DNA of 64,000 bases from Anaspis maculata (taxonomy: Eukaryota > Arthropoda > Insecta > Coleoptera > Scraptiidae), in contig OX421966.1 of NCBI GenBank assembly GCA_949128115.1, forward strand, positions 31,265,042-31,329,041, read 5' to 3'. The position numbers were made by a program, and so were the translations under genes. The notes under the pieces were generated by a model, which had not been told where the DNA came from, ran no database searches, and was given only the letters and a program-made list of their open reading frames with translations. Each line of letters starts with the position of its first letter. Position 1 is the first letter of the stretch. Positions 24,606 through 36,000 of the stretch are shown piece after piece.

Positions 24606-24758
24606 ATGGAAGGTATGGACGACAACAGCCCTCATTGCACCTGGCGGTCTCCTCTGACCACCAGGTATGCCAGCAAAGAAATGCAGTTCAATTTCAGCGA
24701 GCAAAAGAAGTTCGCGACTTGGCGAAAACTGTGGGTTTGTCTTGCCAAAGCCGAAAAA
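24606..24758 (+). CDS. ADSL: Adenylosuccinate lyase, exon 1 (aa 1-51)
   Basis: ADSL removes fumarate from SAICAR and from adenylosuccinate in purine synthesis and acts in the cytosol as a homotetramer. This exon starts at ATG (MEGMDDNS) and encodes the conserved N-terminus: [13 protein letters not shown], then [16 protein letters not shown]. It ends with a GTGAGT donor in phase 0. The next coding exon of the same protein is 36.2 kb downstream at 60996. The two join without changing frame, and the junction reads [11 protein letters not shown], as expected for the family. Three genes on the other strand lie in this intron. Confidence 0.93.
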
Positions 24759-25681
24759 GTGAGTACATTTTTGTTGTATAAATTGCGGCCGGGCAGCGAA
24801 TGCCGATCATGTGGTAGTTTGAGGTTATGTCATGATTATAGCTCTTTAATTGTTGTTATTGACCGTAAATTGTATTGAATTCCACCGCAGAAACTGATTG
24901 AAATTTTTAAAGCTGTTTTAGCCCCTTACATGTGAAAGTCCTCGGTGAATGAGATCTTCCAAAGTCGAAATTATTGGAAACGTTGAAATTTCATGCATGT
25001 TATTGATCTTGACAGACAGAGAATTTGACAGGTGTCATTTTAAATACTCATCGTCAGTTTGGTAACTTTGGTGTTGGGTGGTTGCTGGCAGTGCTGGCTG
25101 TCAAGGGTGTCATGTCGCGGCAGGACAGGACCGGATTGTAAATATTCTTCCACGACTGATATAGAAATAGGACCTTTTAACACTTGTATTTTTTTAAAAT
25201 TTGTCATTCATACCTTATTCATACTACCTATATCGAGAAAAAAACTTTGGAGTCCAATCCGGTAAAAATGGAAAAAGGCTCAGAATGTCAGCTGAAATAC
25301 AATTCCGAGAAAAAAAAAGAGTACCATCCACGCATTTTCAAGTAACCTCAATTTCAGTTGACTAGGCAAAATGTAGAGCGGGATAAAATAGTATATTATA
25401 ATACAAGTTTTATAAGATACGTATTGTCGTATTGTTATGTACAATTTTTTCTATTTTGCAACTATTCCATGCTTTTTTTCAATAGAAAAATGTAAAATAC
25501 GTACCTCTGCTAACAAAATTGTTGCGAATTGCTCTTGTTGATGGTGAAAGCACAGTTTATCATCAGAAATAAGCCGTATTTTTCTGAAATAGACCCCTTC
25601 TGCGAACCGATGTCTCTTCTGTCAGTGAAATATGCTGTCATGTTGATGTCATGCCCGCTGGATATTGCCTACATTTGGGGG

Positions 25682-26511
25682 TAGAGATGGGCGGCTCAGG
25701 AGTGATCCGGCTCAGTGAGCCGGCTCACTTCAAAAACCATGTGACCCGGTTCGCGGCGTTGGATTGAACCGGTTCACGGCTCACTAATATGCGCTATTGA
25801 AATTTCAATAAAATGAGATTCGGAATCGGATTATGAGCCGATAGACGCGGAGTGAGCCGTGAAATTACAACAACTCCCAGTTCCGGAAATTCCTTCGATC
25901 CTTGGCTGACAGTCTGACACAAGGATACGAAGAACGACTGAACGGCTGAACCGCTGAACGAGTTGAGTTGGTGAGTTGTCGAGCCGGAGCGGAGCCGGCA
26001 TAGGAGGAGGCATATGACTTGGCTCGACACGACACACGACACATTTTGAGCTTAGAAAACAAGGGGGAATATTAATTTAATAAGGAACCAGTTTATTTTA
26101 TCACAATTATCAATAATAATTACCAGTTCATGCGAAACATAAACACATGCGAGTAGGCGATTTCTTAGAATTTCGGCTTGTTGAGACATGGGAACCCGGC
26201 CTATTAATTTGATAAATGAAATGAAATCGTATGAATTATTTCCCCTTAACTATAGGTGGGTACAGGTAGGTACCTTAGCTACCGAAAACCTACCAAAAGA
26301 CAATAACGGCGTGAACATATTAATCATGAATGAACCGTGCTTGGGTTTCGAGCGAGCCGAGTTGAACGAGTTCGAGAAATTACGGATCGTGGTGCGAGGT
26401 GCGATTACTGATTCGGACGGCTCAATTGAGCCGGTTCAGTGAACCGGTTCCTCAGACTGATCCGGAGCCGGTGAGCCGGTTCGGTCAACTGAGCCGCTTT
26501 GCCCATCTCTA
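25682..26511. mobile_element. 830-bp hAT-type element with 8-bp target duplication
   Basis: It begins TAGAGATGGGCGGCTC and ends GCCCATCTCTA. It is flanked by the perfect 8-bp direct repeat TTTGGGGG (25674-25681 and 26512-26519). The subterminal regions are full of GAGCCGG/CCGGCTC repeats, possible transposase-binding sites. No transposase frame is present. It sits in ADSL intron 1. Confidence 0.85.
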
Positions 26512-26639
26512 TTTGGGGGTAAAAAAAATGCGTATCGAAATGGAGCTTCTTACGATACGCGAATGACGTCATTTTCGTATCGTAATGACTTTCTTATGAA
26601 CGCAAAATAGAAAAAATGAATAAGAAGGTTAAAAAGCAC

Positions 26640-26990
26640 ATGCAAACGGATGCAAAAGGAAAAAGAGAGAACACCAAATCACGTTAATTCCACTTACGGG
26701 ACCGGGGAGCGAAAAGGGGTGCTGGGCGGATGAGAAACTTTAAGAAAACGGGAAAAAAGTAAGCGAGCCGACAAAAATGGAAAAGGAAGAATGCAATTGT
26801 AGAAGAATGGAAAGACGGAAAAGTACCATTACAAGTGAAAGTTACTGGACCCGGGAGCGAAAAGGGGTGTTCGGTGGGTAAAAAACTTTAACCGGGTAAA
26901 AAGTGATCAGACAAAAATTGGGAAGAGAAAGTGCAATTGGAAAGAAATAGAACGAAGGAAAAAGGCGTTGAAAAAGGAACAACAGCAGGT
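26640..26990 (+). repeat. 148-bp tandem duplication
   Basis: Two diverged direct copies share GGGAGCGAAAAGGGGTG (near 26703 and 26850) and AAACTTTAA a little further on. Purine-rich and non-coding. Confidence 0.55.
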
Positions 26991-27264
26991 AAGGTTTGTA
27001 CGCCGAAAAAATGCGTTAAAAGAAAGGAACAACAGTAAGAAGAATAGTTTGTAAATAATTCGCCAAGAGCGCTTAATAAGGTAGCGCTGTCGATTTCCAT
27101 GATTTATTATACACAAATTTCAGAAAATAACCAGGCGCACAAAGTTAGGTCAACAGTGATATGATGAAATGGCAAATGTCACTGGATTTTGACAGTCAGC
27201 AATGATTAATCGGCGTATGAAAACGACATTATTGAGAGCCGAAGCGATCATTGCTATGCGAAAT

Positions 27265-28140
27265 GTATCATTGCTACATTTGGAGCAGCGGTTTCGGAGA
27301 TATTTGTGTTTAAAGGTTCAAAAACACCGAATTACGCAAATGTTTCAAAATTCGAGCAAGCTTTGATTCATCAACTTTCAACTTTTTTTCCAATTTAAAG
27401 TTTATTGATCCATAATTTAGCTCGTGAGAAATTGAAAATTGGTTGTGAAAATTCATAATTTCAGCAACAATTAAATATTCAATGGGTACCTATTCACTTA
27501 CTGATTTAGTTGTTCTAGTTTAGTAAGAACAAGAACCAAGGGTCTTTTGTTTCTTATTGGTCACGTTACTGGAATTATGAATTTTCACAACCAATTTTCA
27601 ATTTCTCACGAGCTAAATTATGGATCAATAAACTTTAAATTGAAAAAAAAGTTGAAAGTTGATGGATCAAAGCTTGCTCGAATTTTAAAACATTTGCGTA
27701 ATTCGGTGTTTTTGAACCTTTAAACACAAATATCTCCGAAACCGCTGCTCCAAATGTAGCAATGATACGCCAATTTTCTCTTCAGAATTGAACGCCAAAT
27801 TCAATACTTTCAACGGTTTTCCAAATTATCCAGTGGCGTAGAATGTAGGGGGGTAAGAGGGTTAGTACCCCCCATATCTACGGCACTGCGTCATTCTGAC
27901 AGAATTTTTTTCAAGAAATCACTGGGGACGTGTTTGTTAACCATATGTGCAAAATTTGAACAAAATCGGTCAAGCTGCTCAAAGGTTATCAAGAAAATAA
28001 CATTTTTTTTCTGCAACTTTGAAGGCCTGTAACTTTTTTAATATGCATTTTAGATATGTACTTTTTGGGGTGAGTCGACTTCTTTTTTTATCCTCTATCA
28101 GCCTGCAAAGTTTATCGACTAAAACCTGGACCACCCTGTA
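27265..28140 (+). repeat. Interspersed repeat R2, copy 2 (full palindrome)
   Basis: Direct copy of 7471-8286, with the complete left arm. The palindrome spans 27265-27768: GTATCATTGCTACATTTGGA opens it and the inverse closes it. About 370 bp more follows, ending CCTGGACCACCCTGTA. The two copies keep the same small CAGTGGCGTAG insertion. Confidence 0.8.
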
Positions 28141-28689
28141 TGTAGGTACACCCCGCGAGACCGAAAATTGGTTACTTCAGTTTATAAAAAAAAGGACTCC
28201 ACCAGTAGTTGGTCGATGGTAAAGTAAGTCGACATGCCTAATTTGTTTTCCCAAAACGCTTCCTACAGGAGATAGGTACAGCGGTACAGCTCTCCAAAGT
28301 TCACTTTCAAGGATCTTTTTTTTCGCAGTAACTCTCACGTCATTGAGCGATTTTGACCAAATTTGCTACAACTGCTTATGAAATAGATTCCCATCAATTG
28401 ACGCAAACAACTTTTGTCTATTGTATGAGAATAGGCGAAATCTTGTTTTCAATGTTTATTTTATTGTAAGCGTCTTGAAAACCCGCGAATCCCTGAAAAT
28501 ATTGTATTATAACGAAAGGGGGGAGTTTTTTGAACGTCGCAAATGAACTTTTGAAGTTCTTGAGCCCCTCCCAGGTGTGTGAGCTACGCTTGAAAACCAG
28601 AAATTATGATGTCACCGTACCCTATCTTTGGAATCATTGTGAGGTCATCGACTTATCGAAACATTGAGAAATTTCAGAATCCATGGGTG

Positions 28690-28920
28690 TGTAGAGAGCT
28701 ATCTCGCCCATTACGCGGATTTTTGCAAGATAGCCAGCTTTCGGCCCCCCTTTACGCCTTCAAATCCGTGGAAATATTCGCCTATCATTTGCGCAAAGAC
28801 AGCAACTATCACCGAAAATGACGATCTTTGAATCACACAGCAGGTAGGTACACACCTAGATCTGTACAAGAAACGAAAATTAAACGAGTAAGACAACCAA
28901 TTTCAAATTTGTACGTTTCA
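28690..28920 (+). repeat. Fragment related to the right arm of E5
   Basis: Resembles 23310-23510 in the same orientation: TTTGCAAGATAGCC, then TTCAAATCC(A/G)TGGAAATATT, then CACACAG(C/T)AGGTA. This is an isolated piece of the E5 family in the ADSL intron. Confidence 0.6.
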
Positions 28921-29290
28921 TGGCGGCTCTATCGAACTTCGTATGTCCGGCGACAGTGTCGCTGGCCAATAGGATTCGATCTGCCTGTACTCCTCTACCT
29001 CCCTCCATAATTCCCGCGACATGAGTTTCTGTCGTCGTGTCGTTCAAATTATTCAACTACAGTGGAGTGGGGTACTGTCGCCGGCGACACACGAAGTTCT
29101 GTAATGGCGGCTTTACAGAACTTCGTATGTCGCCGGCGACAGCGTCGCTAGCCAATAGGATTCGATCTGCCTGTACTCCCCTACCTCCCTCCATAATTCC
29201 CGCGACACGAGTCGTGTCGTTCAAATTATTCAACTAAGTACAGTGGAGTGGGGGATTGTCGCCGGCGACATACGAAGTTCTGTAAAGCCG
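28921..29290 (+). repeat. 183-bp tandem duplication with TGTCGCCGGCGACA ends
   Basis: Two direct copies begin TGGCGGCT at 28921 and 29104. Each contains GGATTCGATCTGCCTGTACT and CATAATTCCCGCGACA, and each is bounded by inverted GAACTTCGTATGTCG and the palindrome TGTCGCCGGCGACA. A related end appears alone near 34988. It looks like a short MITE inserted twice in series or duplicated. Confidence 0.7.
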
Positions 29291-30062
29291 CCATAAAGCC
29301 GCCATTAGAGAGGTTACGTTTTGACGTTGGTTATCATGTCAAGCGCGAGTCTGCTGCGATGCGGTCGTTGAGTGGAACAGTGGAACATGGCCAATGCAAA
29401 AGGCGCAGGAATTAGTTCGGAAATGGTCCACTTGAAACGCTAGTAGTCATTCTGCCGGTAGTCTATAAATGTCGTTGAATACTACAGCCATGGAGGTTAC
29501 TACAGCTCAGCTGCCTGATACTCTGATCAGGTGAATTTGACATGTGGAAAATAATCAGTGTTGTTAAAAGTCAATTCTAGACATGCTTCCTGAGAATCAT
29601 AGACCTTAGTTTTTTCTACATGAAATTTGAACTCTGCACTATATACGTATAGTTTGACATTCGTACCCCACTTTTATGTTTGAAACACTGACATTTTTCG
29701 TCTCCTTGTACCTAGGTGTCAAATTATCAAAAAAAATAAAATTATACAAAAACTTTAATAAAAAAAATACGGACAATGTAAAGCAATAAAAGTATCATGT
29801 CGGAGAATTCTAGTCGATTGATCACAATTTGCGTTGAATCTCTCTTGACGTCGACCTTTTTCTTAAAAATACATAATTATTATGTGCGACCATAGTACAA
29901 CATTTATGGAGGTATTATACCTATAGTGTATAGTTATTTTGAGGATAAATAAACATAAAAATCGCTTAAACTGTTTAAAATACGAATTATTATTCTCAGC
30001 AATTGTCAACTTAACTAGAGTTCTTAGAGGCCTCGTTACAGTACACCCGATAAGAGAGCCAG

Positions 30063-33000
30063 CTATGCGGAATGTGGTTGGTCTTTTTTGCCCGTCGGTG
30101 ATTGTTTCGGAGGACCGATCGTTCGGCCCAAGGCAACCAGTTGGGAGGCGTGGATCATGCGAGTCTCGCTGGTCTGTACTTCGTCGTCCATGGCCGTCGG
30201 CACTTGCTGCTGGGGTACTTCGTTTATTGACTGGAGGGTGGGCGATGAGGACATGTTTGCTGAAAATAAGGTACTTCGTTTGTTGAATAATGTGATGTTT
30301 ATGTGAAGGGGAGCAAAGAATAATACTTGGGGAGGGGGGTTGGCCAGATCTCGGCGATGATTGTGACTGTCCTGGAGCTGTCTGGCCCTGAGCGTGTGGT
30401 TTTCCGCACCAACAACTTGGATTTGGACAGGTCTGAACTGGGACGCTACTCACTCCGGCACCTGACTTATTACTGCGGAATGTTCACGTTAGAATATTGA
30501 TCGATTCGATTTATATAATATAAACGACCCTAACCCCGGGTCTCACCAAAGCTGTCGTAGTGTAAGACACCGTTAGTGAAATTTCGTTTGGTCAGTTCCA
30601 GTTGGTTGGCGAATTTATTTTCTTTATATCGTACGAATTTTCCGTGGTCCAACAACTTAGTCCGAACGTTACGGCAAAAAATTAGAGGTACCTTGCACTT
30701 TTATATCAAGCATTGTCACTTTGTATGCCTGTTGCTGAGACCACCCTCGACTAATTTTGGAGTGGAGACATCGACGCAAATTGTGCAGACACTATATGCA
30801 GGGTGAAGTTGAAAAAATCGTGGAATCGTGCACCGTAACCGATGAACGTATGTAAATCACGATGTTGATGACTGATTAAATGCTCATGAAGTGCTGCAAA
30901 CAGTTCTGAAAAATCTCGAGGCGTAATTAAATGGTAACCTGTTGTTTTTTCAACAGTTCTACAAAGGGCAGTTTGAAAGTGGTGCTCGCGATGGAAAAAA
31001 AAGTTGAAAATTTTAGTTTTAAATCTATCAGGCTTTGTCGATGTAGGTATCCACTTCGCGTTTAATTTTGAACATAATTGTTTGTCGGAATATCAAGTTG
31101 CAGCTCGATATCAGCGTATTTCGGAAACGCCGCCTCAAGATATTTCAAAACAGTTTGCAGCACCTTCACGAGCATGTCATCAACATCGTGCTTTACATAT
31201 GTCCATCAGTTATAGTTCACGATTCACGACTTTTTAACATTTTTTTCACTTCACCCTTTATAAAGTGTCTTCACTTCCAAATTGGTCGAAGGTAGCCCAG
31301 TCAATTCAAGCATAATTTAAGAGAATAGCGAAAATAAATAGTGTAGTTCTGAAAATTGGTAGAGATGTTCTTGAAAGCTTGCTGATTACTGTGTAGAAAG
31401 TCCCCATCGATAAAGGCCAAATTTTTTTACACTTTTTATTATTCATTAACGAAGATTAACTAAACAGCATTGCATTGTAGTTTCGCGTGATTCTTCAAAA
31501 ACACCGTAAGAAATCGAATATCTTCTCCACGACTCACACCTGACGCTCACAGGCCAATTTCTCTGAAGTTATGACAGATACGTGAAAGTGATACGCAACT
31601 TTTTTGCAGGCAATTTGATGGCCTTTCATTTGAACCAAGCGGTTTTTTGATGGGATCGCAATCTATCGAGATAACTGCAAAAAAAGCTTGAAATGTACCA
31701 ATAATCCAAGATGGCGGCGATTCCACACCACCTATCGATGGGGACTTTTTACACAGTAATCAGCAAGCTTTCGAGAACATCTCTACCAATTTTCCAAACT
31801 ACACTATTTATTTTCGCAATTTTTTCTCCGTTGACTGGGCTAAGGTGGTCTCAGCAACAGGCATGTAAAATGACAATGCTTGGTATGACAGTGTAAGGAA
31901 TTTCCCACTAACGTCCGGACTAACTAGCATTGGTCAGAGCAAAATCCATTCAACAGTGTATCAGCGCTAACACTGTGTCAACTTTTTGGTGGACCCCACG
32001 GTTAAGTTTCCGTCCATCACATTTGTGAAAAATGTTTAACACTTACCATACTTGCACCTCGGCACTCTTGGAATTACGCTGTTGTGGTTGTGATCCAGGA
32101 TGTGTTGGTCGGCAGTGATCTGCACTGTTTCTATGGTGCGCTTGTTCAGATGATGATGATGCACATGAACAGCATGGTGGTTCGTCACCCAATCTTATTT
32201 GGGACCTGCAACAAACAGTAAAAGCAAAGCGATTGGATGTTACAGAAGAACCTTAGCAGCCTGACGTCTTTATGAAGTATGTATTTGTATGGTGCGATTC
32301 TCTAAAAAATTACATTCCATAAAGGCTCTGTTACGCTGTTATTACCTAGGCAACAGCCAATGGCCGACCGGAATTTTTACATAACAGAGCGTTTATGGAA
32401 TGTTATTTTTTACAGAATAGCACCATTAGTGTGTTGAAACTTGATCGTGACCTCACTGGACCACTTCTCTGTCATAAGTTCCTCGACGTAATCAGGTCGC
32501 CTGTCTTGAGAGTTAATTGTGTAAAAACGTACGCTTATGGTGAAATATGGCAACCCTCACTGTATGCAACAAAATATTGAAGCAACCTGTACAGCGTATA
32601 GTTATAGTTCTTAATCACAAAAATCCATTGAGGTCGAAATGGCTTATTCAAAAATCTGAAGGCGAGGTTTGACCATCATTGCTGGTCATCTAAGACCGGG
32701 TAAGCCGCAGCTTAGTTCAGGATAACGATCTTTAGCGGCGGAGCCGAGCGACTGTTTTGTCTGAACCAATCACGACCATCCATGATGACACATGCTTATA
32801 CCGTGATTGCCCAAAGCAAAAAAAATCACTCCCCTCTGTCGCTATAACTCGCTTATTTTGAACTAAACTGGAGAGAAGCAGGACGCAGATAGTTTTTTTC
32901 ACCACTAGCCGTGAAGTGCTTCATCATTAACCTCTTCCTGAATCGCGATGTCGATTTTCTAATAGAAAAATCCTCGGAAAACCTCGGTTGAGAGAAGCAT

Positions 33001-36000
33001 TATAACTCCGGCGCCTTTAACCTCAGCTATAACAATACCTTCTCAGACTTGGTATACATAATTATAATATACTATTATTCCTCGTGTTATGTACATCGTA
33101 AAGCTTACATACATCGCATTCAAGGATGATTCGATTAGAGTTGACGGCACACCACAAGGACCTGTGGGCGGGGCTCAACAGAAAAACGAAAATCGTTTTG
33201 GACGAGTCCGTGTGTTGGAATAGGGGAAGCAACACCGTCAGCTGGAATGGTGGACCATTACCAGGTCACAGGCGAACCTAAAATCCCACTGCAAATCTAG
33301 GTGCACCACTAGGTGAACTCAGTTCGCGCAGAGGCTTCGCCCACAGGTCCCTCTGGTATTCCGAGTAGGTACTCTACCTCTCCACGATTTGATTTTTTTC
33401 TCTTACCTGAGATGTGGCCTTTCGTTACACACTGGAGACATTGAAGTAGATGCAGATGCTTGATTTTTCTTTTGAGAGCACATTTCGTAATTGTAACATG
33501 TACTGGGTCCCGAACAGGGCTTCCTGGACTGTGCTGCGCCGCAGGGTTTCGTTTGTTGGACAGGTACTGATGCCGTGCTGGGCCGCGGCGACCTCGGGCC
33601 ACATCTGACCAAGCTGTGAATTTTCAGATTCAAGTTCACACACACAGTATCTCTACAATACAAACATTCACAATGTAAATCTCCATCGGACAAAATTGCC
33701 AATTCTGAACCCATCACAAGATCTCTTGGGCAAGATCCCATCAACATTATGGCTGTGTTATGTTGAGGTAGAATTCGCTAGAACCAATTTTCCGAGAATA
33801 ATTTCCTCCGGAAGGAATTTCCCTGAAAGTAATTCAGTTTCTAAAAACATGACGTCGAATTTCCTCCTTCTTTTCGAACCGCCACCAGATGAAAAAAATT
33901 ACTTTGACTCCAAATCTCCTCCTTTTCATATCACCATATAACGCAATTGCTTTGACTCAAGAAGAAGTAAGAAACTTGAGTTGAAAGACTCGCCTACTCC
34001 GGCCCTACCACCGAATTCTGATTCGACACCAACTTGGACACGAGACAGCAGTTTGGTGAATTCATTTCAAGGGAGATTCAAGCAGTCATTCATTCTAGAG
34101 AGACATTTTTTCCGAGTGAAGTTCATTGTTCATCCCGGTGGAATCTAGTGGAATCCTTTTCGGGAAATTCGTTTCGGTTGAATTCGTTCCTGGATTCATT
34201 GTACTCATCTGTTTTGTTAATTTTTGGAGTTGCAAGTTGTAATAGTATCGATCTCGACTGGAGAAAATCCGACAAAAATCAACAAACTTGCGGAGCCATT
34301 GGTATTGTAACTAACACAAGATACCCAATCGTCCCAATCCAATACTGGGTGAGGTTATTTCGCCCCTTCTCTCGAGAAAAGTTCATCTGAGGTGCTATTT
34401 CGCTCGCTTTGCTCAAGATTTATTCTGGATTTTGAGGATTCTCTGGCCATGGACTCCTAAAACTGAAACCTGCGTACGAACGTGGTGAATCTAATGCCCG
34501 ATTGCACCAAAAGGTGGTATCAAATTTCAGTTCGGTACCAAATACGGGATCAAATTTCTGAGGTGGAATGAAGTACAAACCCCACTACTTCAGTGAAAGA
34601 ATATGATGAGAATACAAAATATTCCCGAATTAAACTCGAAGCAATTATTTCGACATCGACATCTTGAATTTCCACATCTTTCAAGGGCCAAACAGAATGT
34701 AATGCCATCAGACAAGTAAGAATGGGGTGTTTTCTCTGCAGTTGTCAAGGTGTCAAGTAGGTGGCAGCAGGGGCCAACCCGGGTTATTTTCCCGCTACTT
34801 TTAGAACGGTTCTCACATGGAGGGTGTTTTCCTTTTAACTTTTGGTGTTTGCCTGTCGGATCGACTGTCATGTCAACTCAAGTGTGAATGTCGTCAACAA
34901 AGAATATAAACATCATAGGATGAACAGTCGTCAATGCTGGCCATCGTGGGTCATTTTACTGTTTTTTTTTTCTTGCTTTGGTACACTGTCGCCGGCGACA
35001 CGACGAAGTTTGGTAAAGCCACCTGAACCCGCCTAAAGCGATACGAGATATCAACATGGAGCAGGTAGGCTTACCAACCAACAGTAACCTAGTGATAAAC
35101 TCGGGCTGCCCCCTGCTGCCATCTATAGTATTCTTCAGCGGCGAAACACCCCATTGAACTGCATGTGAACTAATGGAGCTGCACACAATGAACGGCGTTT
35201 GACGCCGCGTGACGTTGACAGTTCGGCAACTTTCTACTTTGACCCCGATGGCGCTGGTATCCTAGCCTCACATTTTGACATTGAAGAAACAGTGGATGAC
35301 GAAAAGTTGATCGAGGCCATTCATGGCTCTGAAGTGTTTTGCAGTAAGGCTTCTGGGGGCTACAAGGCAGTCGGGGGACAAGACTTCATCTCGTTTCATT
35401 TTTGTTATTGGGTATTTGTCACGGTCTGGCTACTGAAATGTCAAAGCCAGCGTTTGACGGCGTGCAATGTGAGCTCGTTTTTGGCAAGGCATGACGTTGC
35501 GTTTGACGTCGTCGATCGGCACTGCTTTTTGTTCGCTGCTTTACTCCAACAAGTCAACGGTTAAATACGTTTGCACATCATCCCTAAAAGGGAATAATTA
35601 AGATGCATCTGTCGCATTTGCCTTTTTGATATTTTTCAAAACCGCAGTGTTTCTAAAAAACTAGAAAAATATCATCATCTATCATCTGCAACCATCCCAT
35701 GGCCACCCGTCCAACACCAGTCGTTTCGCGTGATGGATAAACTTCACCACAACGCTTTCGCTTAGGGATCGCGAAGCAGGCCCGGCGAAAGCAAGTGTTA
35801 CGTATTTTCTCGGATCAAGTGCTGTCAGCGTTTAGGGTACGTCCTACCTATGGAGATTTGTTGTCAGATGATTGCTCATTTTGGGTGGCCCCGCTTTGGC
35901 CGATTTGGTTTTGGGGATTCAGTTTGGAGATGTTGTCTTTGGAGAATTTGATGTTACATAAAAATGTCGTATAGTGTCTTTGGAGTTACCTTATACGAGC

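Noticed and set aside
29863..30453. Single 196-codon ORF read straight through both last exons of the 888-aa gene
   Set aside because: The second half is in a frame without protein character. An intron of 67 bp with compatible phase joins 30327 to 30259 in the other frame, which ends NMSSSPT...QPHSA at a stop.
33309..33747. Overlapping minus ORFs near 33.4-33.7 kb as independent genes
   Set aside because: One frame between 33604 and 33407 fits as an exon of the 888-aa gene by splice sites and phase. The other frames are shadows.
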